From Apoda limacodes (lineage: Eukaryota; Arthropoda; Insecta; Lepidoptera; Limacodidae): a stretch of 64,000 nt of DNA. Positions 44,801 through 56,190 of the stretch are shown here, piece after piece; position 1 is the stretch's first letter, and each line of letters starts with the position of its first letter. The stretch covers positions 21,407,521-21,471,520 of the forward strand of contig OX291544.1 of the NCBI GenBank assembly GCA_946406115.1, given 5' to 3'. The notes below the pieces were generated by a model. That model was given only the letters and a program-made list of their open reading frames with translations, was not told where the DNA came from and did not search any database. The translations under genes were made by a program, and so were the position numbers.

Positions 44801-46034
44801 TTTAAACGTCATTTCGGAAAGATATTTCAAAAGTTAAGATATTTTGGTTTAAATTATGATTTTGATGCTACTCACTTTTAAAATAGTTTTTAGTTAGTTA
44901 CGATGAATTTTAAATTCTAAAATTCGCTACGTTGATGATTTTAACCCATATTTACTTATTTAGTTTACACATATCAGTCAAAATGGTGAGTCATGCGGCA
45001 AGGAGTTTGACTACGTACTCGTATATCCAAACTAATAAAATTAAGATTTATGTAGGTACTCAAACAATTTTTAAGGAAACCTAATATAAACCTTGTTAGT
45101 AAAGTAACTAAATCTGAATAAAAAAATTAGCACCAGGATAGGAGGGTAATGAGTCGTTAGTATGTAGCTAAGTATATAATATTAAACAAATAATCTTGAT
45201 GTAAAGCCTGAAGTTATAATGGTAATTGTTAAAATCGGGTAACAAACAACGAAATAATGTAGGAATTAAGAATCCTCCTTTATCAAAGTTGTTTAAAAAT
45301 ATATATGCAAATAAATACTGATGAAAGATTGTCTTAAATTGCAGTTGTCACGAAACGTGTATATCTACATGTAGAAGGAACACGTACAATATGGAGCTCT
45401 AACAAGACGAGTCTGTTGTTTGACCAGTCTTTTACCTCTGTAGTTCAAAGTTCAGACCTCTAAACACGAAAGATCTATTTTAATATATAAATCTTTTTTT
45501 TTTTATGTACCAACTACATTACTATAAAATGACCTTCTGGTAGCAATTATGCACACGAGCTAAATTTAATACCGGATTCAGCTGTTGGCTCCTCGGTACT
45601 TTGTGCAATGGATGAAAGGGGGTAAAGTTAGGGCATAGGGGGAGGTTCTTACGCCTGCGCTTTCCAGACATCGCAATATTATTCCTGCTAACATATTCAC
45701 GGTTCGTTTCCTCTGACAATTATCTGTAGTATTGAGGAACGGAGGTAATGCTGTGTAATCGTCTTCTGTGATGAGGATATATACATTAATTCCTTTTAAA
45801 CTGAACCTGCTATTTGATTGTTTTACTATTATAGGAACAATGACATATTGCCAAATGTGGATATTCTTCTGATTTCGGTCTTAGTTAAAAAGTTTTTTTT
45901 TAACTTTTTTTTTTTTTACTTTTTTAGTTTATTTTAACGCATATAACCACACATAAAGCAAAAGCACATCAAAAATTACTAATCGACCTGCTAACGAAAT
46001 CTTTAGTCAAAATTGACTCCAAAGTTTTTCCGCA
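40336..46034. other. 5.7 kb without recognised gene
   Basis: This is the largest unassigned stretch. It contains a (TA)n tract (41773-41807) and a small 20-bp repeat in three copies at 42202-42261 ('aagtgccactaagaaaatat' type). All open frames are short and follow the local AT bias. I saw no exon-like GC shift with splice sites. Confidence 0.5.
41773..41807. repeat. (TA)n microsatellite
   Basis: Uninterrupted AT dinucleotides over about 35 bp. Confidence 0.9.
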
Positions 46035-46285
46035 GTCAAAGAGAAGGACTGAAGTTCAATGGTGACCTAGTGGTTCGATATCTGCATCGCGTTCTGAGGG
46101 GCAAAGGTTTGGTTCTGGCGTTAACGAATTAGTCTTTTATTTTATACCTCAAATTCATTGTTCATTATCATCCCTGGATTTTCGGTAAAGGAAAACATTT
46201 TGGGATAACCTGCATACTCCAAAAAGACCATATGTCCACAATCTGCACTGGAACCTTGGGGCCGTGTCCTAACAGTGGTATGTAC
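46035..46285 (+). mobile_element. tRNA-derived SINE with gtgaaggaaaacat-type core
   Basis: 'tggtgacctagtggttcga' is an A-box head. 'gcaaaggtttggttctgg' is a damaged B box. The core 'cggtaaaggaaaacatt' with 'gggataacctgcatactcc' follows, then 'ctgcactggaaccttg'. It shares the core with the SINE at 21.59 kb. Confidence 0.75.
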
Positions 46286-46892
46286 CTAGCTCGTATGTAT
46301 AAAGACGTGCTAAAAGACGAGACAAAGACAAATATCGTGAAAAGTTACATAAAAGCCTCAAAATTATTCTAAAAAATCCATCGAATCTTAATAAAATGAA
46401 TTGTTATATGTACAGAATTCTCCATGTTGTACAACATCCATAATTTCAGGTTGACATCCGATGAGACTGGTGTGTTGATTTTAACTTTGATGTATCCGTT
46501 CTAGTTTTAGGTAGCCTCAGGTTATGCAGACTAAGTTTGTCTTTACACTTCGGAGCATCAACGTGACGTAAGCTACGTAACAGAGTCACTGCACCTTTGA
46601 AAACCTATTAACTATCCAAATTCTCGTACACTTAATGAGAAATAATGAATACTAAAATTGTATCGGTTGTAAGACTTGTTCCTATCACCTTCTCACTGGT
46701 CTTGTGTGAATAAGTAGATGTTGTCGAGCTAGTGACCATTTGATTGTAAATGTTTTCAAACCAACTGTAAGGGATCTGACTTGTCCTAAACACTGCTGTC
46801 ATATCAAGGTCAAGGCTAAGAAGGCATTTTTTCAATTCCATGAATCGATTCTAATTATACTCCTTTTTCTGTCAATAAGTAACCACTAAATA
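46286..46892. other. no feature recognised
   Basis: No exon or repeat signature was recognised. Confidence 0.4.
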
Positions 46893-47515
46893 GGCTTTAA
46901 TGACAGATTTCGTATAATACTTTGTAATTAGCGAAAGCGGAAGAAAAATTAGCTAAGACTCCGCTGTCCGTCCGTCCGTCTGTCACCAGACTGTATCTCA
47001 TGAACCGTGATAGATAGACAGTTGATATTTTCACAGAAAATGTCATTCTGTTGCGGCTATAAACACAGATACTAAAAAACAGAATAAAATAAATATTTGA
47101 GGGGGCTCCCATACAACAAACGTGAATTTTTTGCTTGTTTTTGCTCGGTATTGATTACGGCAACAGGTAGACGCTTAAAATATTCACAGAATAGTTAGCT
47201 ATATAGTTACTTTAAAAATAAACAATTAAAATAAAATAAAACAAATATATTTGTTATATGTAAATAAAAATATATATAAAAAGAATATTTGTTTTATTTT
47301 ATTTTAATTATTTATTTTTAAAGTAAATATATAACTAACTATTCTGTGAATATTTTAAGCGTCTACCTGTTGCCGTAATCAATACCGAGCAAAAACAAGC
47401 AAAAAAATCACGTTTGTTGTAAGGGGGGCTCCCTTACAACAACGTGATTTTTTTGCCGTTTTTATACGTACGGAACCTTTCGTGCGCGAGGCTGACTCGC
47501 ACTTGGCCGATTTTT
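46893..47515 (-). repeat. GGTTCCG-family repeat with internal fold-back rearrangement
   Basis: The left part has 'actccgctgtccgtccgtcc', 'ctgtatctcatgaaccgtga', 'agacagttgatattttcaca' and 'ggggctcccatacaacaaac'. The right part has 'cggaacctttcgtgcgcgag' and 'gactcgcacttggccgattt'. The element at 62.19 kb shows the same blocks in reverse, about 260 bp in all. Here it is 620 bp because of a long inverted duplication in the middle. Confidence 0.85.
47101..47435. repeat. long inverted duplication (about 150-bp arms, about 33-bp loop)
   Basis: Arm 47101-47250 ('gctcggtattgattacggca', 'caggtagacgcttaaaatat') is the close reverse complement of 47284-47435 ('atattttaagcgtctacctg', 'tgccgtaatcaataccgagc'). 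Immediately after the second arm, the start of the first arm is read forward again ('ctcccttacaacaacgtgat'). Confidence 0.9.
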
Positions 47516-47768
47516 TTTATGATTCATTGACACCAATTCAATTTAAAACTCGATTTATTTCAAGAATTTAATCTCATACCTCTAATAGATATATTTAAAT
47601 CTGAATCTCGGAAATGGCTCCAACGATGTTCTTGAAATTTAGTATGCTGGGGGTTCCAGAGGCGATAAATCGATCTAGCTAGGTTTCATTTTTAGAAAAC
47701 ATTGTAATTTAAATTATGCAAGAATTTAAAAAGGCATGTCGAAAGTGCTATTTAACCCAAATTTGAAA

Positions 47769-47802
<34 letters not shown>

Positions 47803-50089
47803 ATTAGATTAGTATTAAAGCTAAATTTCATTTAGTAATGTAATAAGTTGAAATACGTCTCATAGCTACATTTAAAGGGAGGAAGGAATGATACGAAATT
47901 TACTATATGAAATTTACTACTTTTTTTAAAATAACATTTGTATAAGTAACTGAGGCACTTTTCAGACGTGCTTTATACGAATATGTAAACTAATTTTTAA
48001 GAAAACAAAATACAGACATAGAATATTTTTACTTTTAGGATAAGTAATTTCAATACTATTCGGTTAAGATTTCGGGGAGAAAAGTGGGGAATAAAAAACA
48101 CTGATTTTGATAATTGTGACTAGGTATAACTAGCTCGAGGCGCAGTTGTCCCTATCGCACATTTGTGTCTTGGCCCGGATCTAAGCGCGACAGCAATTGT
48201 ATCTCCAAATAGCTATATATCCATTCGTTTCGGTCTAAAATTTCCTTTTAAGGGTTAATTTTTACTCATTTACTTCAATATTTAACAACTATGGTTTTAT
48301 ACTACCGCAAATATACTTGGAAAGGGGTCAAAGTTGGTTTTTTCGTCTAACAAAAGTATATTAATTATATTTACTAAAAAACGCTAGTTTAAATTGTATA
48401 CGAAAAAGAAAACAGGACGTAAGTACATTGATTCTGGATAACGAATTAATAAAAAAAAAACTTTTGGGTAGAAAAGGCTCCCGTAGAATCATATACTATT
48501 TTCTTTGCATGGCATTTGCATTTATATTTTTTTTTAATCTTTCAAATTCTCTTAAACAAAGGTCTTAGTCATCATTCGTCCAATTGAAAGCAAAGAATAA
48601 ATTCTTCATTGTTTCAAATATCAAACTATTCGGTGACGACCGAATGCGCTGCCAAAGCCGTCACAGCGCTATATTAAAAAAATGGGGGGAAAGGAAAGAA
48701 TTTTATTCTGTGATTAAATTTCTATTTGCAATTTGCAAGTATTCCGTTCTATTTTTTTTACTTGAGTTTTTGAGTGAAGGTCTATACAAGTCTCGGCCGT
48801 GAACACATTGCTAATTTTGTATTATTAATGACCGTACCTTCAGTTCAGCCTTCAACCTCTACTCATTCAGCGATGGTTTACTTTCACGACCTCGGCAGTA
48901 ATGTACTATTTCATGTTTGATCCATCTTCCGTAAATCACAATCATTAAATTTCAGTCCGATCTACTAAGATTATATCCAAATAAATCCGTAACAAAAAAC
49001 CTTATTCAGGTAGTATGGCCTCTTAAGTCATAAGTGAATTTTCTTCACAAAATCTAACAATAGTAAAGAAGAGATGTTATATCAGTTTTGCCTTAAGCGC
49101 TTACTTATAAAACAATTTCATTTCTTCTAAAGTACATATCCTCTTAGATTGAGACAAGTATTTTTTCCTACAAGGAATAGGCTTTACTGAATAGGGTTAT
49201 TTATTATCCAATTTAGCCTAACTACAAGCTACACGTAAAGCTACTATCTTTTTTTCGTAGACCTCGTAGCTGCGCTACGAACGCTACGAAACTGCGTAGC
49301 ATATCTGTTAACTTTTATATATTTTTTACATATGCATATAACAGTCGCATTTTCAACACGTTCAAAAACAAAAAATATCTTTAACTGACGAAAAACAGAA
49401 AGAGGAGCATCTTAATAGCATAACTTTTACAGAGCAGACCGATTTTGATGATTCTTTCTACAGATTCTAATAAAACTTAACATACATAATCCAAATAATT
49501 GCTTTGTTATAAAGAATAGTGTTTTTTAGTGAATTAATAATATTCATTACGTGTGCCTGAATCCCTCTTATTACTTTATTTGTTTAACAAAGTTATAACA
49601 ACAAAACAGGCGCATCCAATTTATCCGACTACTAGTCACGTTTCCAAACCACTAAGCTATCGGGTCTTACCACTATTTCCTTAATTACTTCCTCCTTAAT
49701 TTGATCAGAGGCTAAAACTTAAGCACCTCCTTTATCTCTACATCTCATTACCGTGACATTGAGGGGCGAACACGTTCTTGCTCAAATCCGGATTTGAAAA
49801 GCCAAGTACACTCGTATTCACACCCACGCCATTTTTAGCGTCGTGTCAAATAAACAAACAAATTCGCTTTCAGGCATTTATAATATTAGCGTGGCCTAAC
49901 GTTTACAGTCGTTTATCATCTTTGATGTTGAAAAAAAATCCGACAGCGTCTAGACAGTCACTGCGCCGCGACCGCGCCGTACAGTTCCTAATCTCACTAC
50001 GCACTGTATCTCATCATTCCTCTGTTTGGACACCTTCGATTACAAACGGTATTAATAAAATGCTAGTTTAGGCTGTGAAATTAATACAG
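47516..50089. other. no gene; (TA)n, small hairpins and a Helitron trace
   Basis: A (TA)n run lies at 47769-47805. Paired short palindromes are at 49257-49306 ('tcgtagctgcgctacga', 'gctacgaaactgcgtagc'). A reversed Helitron start 'caggcatttataatattagc' is near 49873. Open frames are not gene-like. Confidence 0.45.
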
Positions 50090-50325
50090 TCGGCTCCGTG
50101 GCCCGACTGCTAAATCGAGGGGCGTGGGTTCGATTCCCGAACAAGACAAACATTTATTATTTGTGTTTGTCTTGAGACTGGGTGTTTTCTATGTATAATA
50201 TGTATGTATCTACAAAAAAAATATATTTGTGTCTGTTGCCTGGTATCTATAGCACAAGTATTGCTTAGTTTAGGACCGAGCTTTATGTGTAATGTCCAAA
50301 AATATTTACTATTATTATTATAGTT
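50090..50325 (+). mobile_element. tRNA-derived SINE, well preserved
   Basis: The head is 'cggctccgtggcccgactgc'. The B box is 'gtgggttcgattcccgaac'. The body is 'gtgtttgtcttgagactggg', 'gtataatatgtatgtatct' and 'tagtttaggaccgagc'. The tail 'tttactattattatta' is typical of this SINE family. The best copy in the window. Confidence 0.85.
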
Positions 50326-50529
50326 AACAATCAGACAAGTCCAAATTAAGTTACTTATCCAAATTAAATTCTTAATAGTATAAACCCGAAAGTTCAATTG
50401 TTTTTTACTGAACTTCACATGAATATAAAATAATTTAAGTGTGATTTCACAAAAGAGATTCGTTTATTCACAAAAATAACGTTGGCATTTCAGGTTCTTT
50501 CCCAAGAGAGAAAACTTGTTTGCCTTTTT
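50326..50529. other. no feature recognised
   Basis: Short AT-rich spacer. Confidence 0.4.
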
Positions 50530-50722
50530 AAGAAGAACTTCCTACCGCGAACGTTTAGGTTATAGAAGAAGTTACCAATCGAAGATTTCCCTAAGGACTA
50601 AAGTTACAGGAAGTTATTAGATTTTATTAAAGGATTGGCAACACGTGAACAAGTTGCAAGCGTCTATAGCTAAAATCACTGTCAAATATCAGGCGTCTCG
50701 TATGCTTGTTTGCCACCTTAAA
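50530..50722 (+). mobile_element. 3' tail of jockey/CR1-type LINE, plus orientation, old
   Basis: 'ttcctaccgcgaacgttta', 'aggaagttattagattttat', 'aaaggattggcaacacgtga', 'gttgcaagcgtctatag' and 'gcttgtttgccacctta' are all recognisable but more diverged than in the other tails. Confidence 0.75.
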
Positions 50723-51228
50723 AAGCCTTTGATTCGTCTTTTTCTATAAATCTTAACTATTAATTAATATTAATTTTTAAACACTAAAAACCAATTCTCA
50801 CTAGAAATAGATTTTTCTGGGAATAAAATACGATAAGATGCCTTATATTATTAAAAAAGAATCTGGAAAATAAATAATCTCGTTATAATTAAAGTTATAT
50901 GGGTATTTGCGTACCGAAGCTCTATTGCGTCAGTAATCTTTTAATTAAATAATCTACAGAAAAAATGTTATTCCAACATGACAGCGTTGGTAGCGATGCC
51001 CGATTTATTACTGATTAGCTTATTGTCGCGACTTTATTCGCCTAGACTGTTTGTCTAAAAATGAAATTTTATTGTCATCTCTGAATTTTGTCATACTACC
51101 AAAGATACATCGTACATGTCAGTTTTTAATTTCGATTATAGTTGACATTTATTAAAGTAGGTAGTATTTGAAAATAAATCGGGATTAAACGCGTCGTTAT
51201 TTGGTAATATACCTTTTTCTGACGTTAA
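50723..51228. other. no feature recognised
   Basis: AT-rich sequence. Confidence 0.4.
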
Positions 51229-51459
51229 GGCTGGGTTACACCAGCCTCGGTCACTAGAAATAAAAAAGCTTAAAAAGTTCAATCGTGAGGACGGATACAA
51301 ACTGTTCTCTGCATGGAATCCAGTCATAGGGAAATACTGCTCTCGAGTTTTACCAACGAACGCACCCGAGGACACCGATGGTGTTGGGCGTAGTGATTAT
51401 AACAAATACAAAGACGAAGTGAGGGTAGTTCAACTGACCAAGGCTGGCGTAACCCAGCC
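51229..51459. mobile_element. short element with 18-bp inverted ends (MITE-like, 231 bp)
   Basis: 'ggctgggttacaccagcc' (51229-51246) and 'ggctggcgtaacccagcc' (51442-51459) are reverse complements with one mismatch. Each end is also partly palindromic in itself. The centre is not coding by any signal I recognise. No clear target duplication was seen ('ttaa' lies left, 'gaaa' right). Confidence 0.55.
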
Positions 51460-52659
51460 GAAACGTCGGGAAAAATGTATTTTGCCAAAACGACGTGTTT
51501 AATCCCATTTTATTTTTAAATTAGTAATGGAACGCAAAAATTTAAAAACTTATATAGGTAGTCTTTGTTTGGGAACATTTTAGTATCGTTAAAACTATTA
51601 TCAATAAGGTTCATTGAAATCAATCAGTCAGTATACGCGTGATTCTGGAACAAACAAACATACAAGAAAAAACAAAAACTCCAGAAGTCGAAGATTTGGA
51701 TTCAGAGCCGCCATACATCCTATCGTATCCCCTTTTTTGTAAATATCTTCCACACACCCATACACTTTTTTGTTACAGTTTTTTAGTAGTTTTTAGTAGG
51801 TAGTGTTGATATAAGTAGGTATTAATAACATCCTTTTTTGCCATTACCGTTGGTAAAAAATTTCCACAAAAGCTGAAATCTTCATACCATCACATATGAA
51901 AATCTATTGTGATATGGTAAAGGTAATAAAATCTTTATATTAAATACTTTTAATTTCCTCTCAAAGATATTTAGTACTTAGTTAATGATTCCAGGATAAA
52001 ATTAATTTCAGATCTAATCTTAAACGAACTTATTAGCTTCATATTGAGAAATAAAATAAAGCTAGTCTGTTTAGCAAGTTGGTTGTCGTTCACTAAAAAG
52101 GACCTTAAAGAAAACCGGCCAAGTGCAGTGTAAGTGTACGGTACCGTACACGCATTAAGTTTGGGTTCCGTAGAATAAGAAATATTACAGTGTGCTTAGT
52201 GTGAGTTTTTGCGTATTCGTAACTCTACTATCGCGTTCGCGTATTCATTAAAAGTCCAATGAGAAAAAACCGTCTCGCGCCCGTTGGAGACGCTTCTTCA
52301 TTTCTTGACATGCATTTCGTTGACGCGAACGCTCAAGTAGCTGATAGATATCTAAAATACTTACGAGCTGATTTTCTCCATAATGATTTTCATTGGAATT
52401 ATTTATACAGCCCTATCCTATTTTTTTTTAGATTAATAAACCGCTCGATTTAAAGGAAGGTAAGTTTCTTAACTTTGGAAGCCAATAAACTCTCACTAAA
52501 TGTAAATCTTGGATAAAAAGTTTCTTAAGAACTCCAATGCATTTTAAAGCCCTATTAAATTTTTGATACCGAAGTGTGTTTAAACAAGTATACAATTTTT
52601 CTTTTCTTTAACTCCGTCAAAAAATACTCTCTTTTAAACAAACATTTACATCACGACAC
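51460..52659. other. no gene; GGTTCCG-family start at 52105-52190
   Basis: 'aaaaccggccaagtgcagtg' with 'taccgtacacgc' and 'tgggttccgtag' is the other terminus of the GGTTCCG family, plus orientation. The rest is unassigned. Confidence 0.5.
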
Positions 52660-52869
52660 TGATCCACAAAGGGGTGGTCAGATATATTTATAATGGTATT
52701 CTGTCACATTTACATGCAAGCAAGTGCTCGCTCGAAAAAGCCGCCCGAGAACAATCAAAGCGAGGCATAACGAGTACTCGCTCTAATGAGCAGCCTGAAC
52801 TGTGGAAGTACCTCTACCTTACAGAAAACGGCGGCCACTATAACACTAACAATGTTCTTGGCGGTGAGT

Positions 52870-53280
52870 AAGGCCAGCGATCTTGAGGATCCGCTGCGCG
52901 GACAGCGGAGGACCGGTGGTGCTCGTTGCAGTCATTGCTCGGCGCAGATGCGGCGTGCTGGTACGGTGGTCAAAAAGACCTGATGAAATGGGTGACCGCT
53001 GGCCGCCCGCAGGTTGAACGGGTTTGTGAACCCAGGGATTACTTAATCTCCGCCCTGGTAGGCTGAACCGCCAACCTGTGTAAAGTCTCGTAAGTAGATG
53101 GTGTGTCGGAGAAGGAGACCGGGGTGGAATCGGCTAATACAACAGAAGGGGATCAGGGCCCCTTCATCCCGCCGTGCCAGCCACCGTATCATCCTTTTGC
53201 CCTCGAAGCTGTATGTGCAGTGAATCCTCATCTTTAGTCTAAGTTACTTTTTTAAACATGATAAGAAACAAAAGAAAATG
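52870..53280 (+). other. 5' region of the LINE (leader, possibly first-frame remnant)
   Basis: A GC-rich block ('ctgcgcggacagcggaggac', 'gaccgctggccgcccgcagg') precedes the endonuclease. Such leaders carry internal promoters or a first open frame in jockey-type LINEs. I recognise neither a zinc-knuckle motif nor a promoter here. Open frames of about 65 codons overlap in two frames and have no known domain. Confidence 0.5.
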
Positions 53281-53308
53281 AGTATTTTAACGGCTACTCC
53301 ATCCCCAT

Positions 53309-54060
53309 TCAATGTGGACCTCTGCAATATCAGGGGTATTTACGCCAATCTTTAAGCAGACCACCACCACCTAGAGACTGCGCAGCCGACCATTCTATTT
53401 CTAACGAAGACGCAGATATCCTGCCAAGCGATGATTATGACGCATAGACAATACTTGGTAGGGCCACCTACGCATTACAATATTATAAAGTCACCTATAC
53501 ATTACACATCATACCTACATTATTCCTGCTACAAATTCGAGCACAATTTTTTGAGTCGGGCCGGTATACGTATGTTCGTCCGGGAGGATATCTGCTGTCG
53601 GCGCCTTCATAGCCTTGAAGATAAGGACCTCTCAATTTTATAGGTGCGCATAGATCACGGCGGCCACAATCGCATCTCAGCGTGCCTTTACAGGTCTCAT
53701 AGCGGTGACAAGGACGTAGCACGATTTTTTACGCACCTGAGTTTGACGACTGACAAAGTTCTAGAGCAATATCCCACAGCAGAACCAGTAGATTTGGAAG
53801 ATTTTAACGCCCGCCATCGTGAGTGGCTTAGTTCTCGAACCAATAACTACGCAGGGTTCATGAATTTTCTCAGACCTATGGATTCTCTCAGCTCGTTCTT
53901 TCTCCAACGAAACTATCAGATACAGAGGACCATACCAGTTTCTTACTGGACCTTCTGCCGACTACACGTCCGGACGGATATTCCGTGTCAGTTGATGCGC
54001 CTCCTGGCTCTCCGGACCACTGTCTCGTTCGGACTCAAGTGTCATGCACCATCCTCGTGG
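53309..54060 (+). pseudogene. LINE endonuclease (APE-type) domain, broken
   Basis: The start reads FNVDLCNIRGIYANL and then a stop. LFLTKTQI follows, where the family has the catalytic Glu of an LTET motif and this copy has Lys. GIRMFVREDICCRRL, CLYRSHSGDKD and LEDFNARHREWL come next, the last standing for the canonical GDFNAHH-x-EWL. Finally APPGSPDHCLVRTQV keeps the DH of the S-D-H motif but shows Pro for Ser. The pieces lie in different frames. The order and spacing are those of the non-LTR retrotransposon endonuclease that nicks the insertion site. The Glu change and frame breaks mean no activity. Confidence 0.8.
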
Positions 54061-54636
54061 GCCAACTAATTGGCATCGTTCGTGTCATTATAAGTCGGCA
54101 GACTGGGATGAATTGCTTGAATTTTACGCATCGTACCCGTGAGGGCAGCTCTGCTTTAGTTCAGAAGATCCTGACGTCTGCGCAGCCTCAGTCATTTAGA
54201 CAATTCTCGCTGGTATGGGATGTTTCATTCCTAACCCACGAGTAGCTGCTGGTGTCAAAAAAGGCCGTGGTTTAATCGGTCTGCGTCTTGGACCACGACT
54301 CGTTATAATAAGGATCCGAATATTTCTGAGTTAAAACGCAAATTTAGTGCTGCTTCAAGGTTCAGTAAGAAAGCGACTGTCAGAGCTAAATTTCAATGCA
54401 GAGCTAAAATGAGAGACTTGCGAGTTATCCCTCTGGGAGTCGTGCTTTTTGGTCGATTGCCAAAGCTGCCAAAGGGAACTTTTGCCGTTTCCACCACTGC
54501 AAAAGACCAACGGTGACTTGGCCCATAGTGCTGAAGAGAAAGCCGATCTACTGGGCAGTCTCTTTGCCTCAAACTCGAAAATAAACGACGAACGCGCTGT
54601 ACCAGCAACGGTTTAAATTCGCGGTGCGCTAGGAAA

Positions 54637-55640
54637 ATGCCGGAGATCTCCATAACAAAGCGGGAGGTCCGGAAGGCGTTGCTTTCTCTAGACATTTATA
54701 ATTCGAGTGGGCCAGAGGGTATATCAGCAGTGGTGCTTAAGCAGTGTGCTCCTGAGTTATTTCCTATACTCACGCGCCTCTTCGCGCTTTTCTACCACAC
54801 TAGGCATTTTCCGTCTTCATGGCAGACTGCGGATGTGCACTCTGTGCCCATAAAGGGCGATGGATCAGATCCATCGAATTAAAGGCCTATCGCTATTACC
54901 TCTCTCTCAAGGTAATGGAGTGTGTGATGAACACACAGCTTCTTTTATACCTAGAAAAATACGACCTGGTCAGTGACCGTCAATATGGCTTTCGCCTCGG
55001 TCACTCGACTGGTGACCTACTAGTCTATCTCACACACCGATGGGCACCAGCCATTGAGAGTCAGGTGGAGGCATTGGCCTGGACATAGCTAAGGCGTTCG
55101 TTAGGGTCTGGCACCGGCGTCTTCTATCGAAGTTGCTGTTTTACGGAGTGCCCGAGTATTTGTGCTAATAGGTGGCTAGCTTTTTGTCCGGCAGACGCAT
55201 AAGAGCCGGAGTTGACGGTAGTTGCTCTGATAGCATGGACATTAATGCTGGTATCTCGAAAGTTGTTTCTATTGCATATCAATGACATGTTGGACATCAA
55301 TAACATACATTGCTATGCAGATGACAGTACTGGAGACGCTTATTACATGGGTTTTGCAAACGTCCCTCGTTCCGATGTGGAGGAAAATCTGGGAGAACTT
55401 GTGTCTCAAATCGAGACTACTTTGTTCAAGGCCTGTGACTGGGGACAGGAAAACTTGGTCCGATTCAACCCTACAAAGACACAAGTCTGCGCGTTCACTG
55501 CCAAGAAAACTTTATTCACTGTGGTCCCACAAATCCAGAACACTTCCCTCTCTATCTTCAAGAGCATTGGGATCCTTGGTGTTGATATCTCCAGCGATGA
55601 TCAGTTCCCAGATCATTTGCAAGACAAGGCGAAGCTGACG
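54637..55640 (+). pseudogene. LINE reverse transcriptase domain, broken
   Basis: The N-terminal block reads SSGPEGISAVVLKQCAPELF, then HFPSSWQTADVHSVPIKGD, then after a frame change VSDRQYGFRLGHSTGDLLVY. The palm motif with the first catalytic Asp is damaged ('ggacatagctaaggcgttc'). The GVP-x-GSVLSP stretch is deleted near 55258, where 'ggtatctcg' joins 'aaagttgtttctattgcata'. The HCYADDSTGDA box with the two catalytic Asp residues survives near 55310-55340, followed by FNPTKTQVCAFTAKKT. In an active LINE this copies the RNA onto nicked DNA. Confidence 0.85.
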
Positions 55641-56090
55641 TGCACCCGGATACCAGCTTGGCCCATTTGACTCGGTACAACAACGGGTGTGAGAGTCCCA
55701 AACTCACATGCCGTGTAGGACGTATGGAGCGCTTAAGTCTGAGGGGAGACTTCGCCTACCTGTGTATGTTCTATCGCTTGAAGAATGGGATGTGTTCTGA
55801 GGAATTGTTCGAAATGATTCCCAAGGCTACTTTCTACCATTGCACTGCTCGCTATCGGCAGGGAACTTATTCTCACACTTTTAAACCCGAACGCTTGGGT
55901 TGTGGAAAGAGCTCACTGCCAACGTTTTCTCACAGTATGGGATTCTTCAAAAAAGAATTTATTAGATTTTTTAAGGGTCGGCAACGCTACGGTAAGGCTA
56001 CGATATTCTGCAGGGCAACTTTTGTGGCAAGATATTTACCATTAGGTTTCGTTTATATTCTGAACGAGCCAATCCACGCGCGAGTGATTT
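55640..56090 (+). pseudogene. LINE C-terminal domain, with insertion
   Basis: It reads LSLRGDFAYLCMFYRLKNGM, CSEELFEMIPKATFYHCTAR and FFKKEFIRFFKGRQR, the end region shared with the copy at 59.6 kb. A piece between 'agataccagcttggccc'-type sequence and 'gtgtgagagtcccaaactc' is deleted. After KGRQR the normal end is pushed apart by an 88-bp insertion (55988-56075). Confidence 0.8.
55988..56075. mobile_element. 88-bp insertion with 4-bp target duplication (ACGC)
   Basis: Other LINE copies read straight through 'ggcaacgcgcgagtgat'-type sequence. Here 'acgc' occurs on both sides of an 88-bp insert that starts 'tacggtaaggctacg' and ends 'gaacgagccaatcc'. Its middle 'gcagggcaacttttgtggca' recurs at 57.46 kb. 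Confidence 0.7.
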
Positions 56091-56190
56091 CCCTGGTGTT
56101 GCAAGCGTCCATAGGCTACGGTGACCGCATATCATCAGGCCGACCGGACCGTAAGCTTTCTTGCCACCTTTGTGGTTTAAATAAAAAAAA

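Larger units (their letters stand above)
52660..56190 (+). mobile_element. jockey/CR1-type LINE, near full length, inactive
   Basis: A GC-rich 5' region (about 52870-53280), an endonuclease domain (53309-54060), a reverse transcriptase domain (54637-55640) and a C-terminal domain (55640-56090) follow in canonical order. The 3' end is the common tail ('cttgccacctttgtggttta') with a short A-rich end. Many frameshifts and stops break the frame. The exact 5' boundary is uncertain. Over the shared half it is closely related to the copy at 59.5 kb. Confidence 0.85.
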
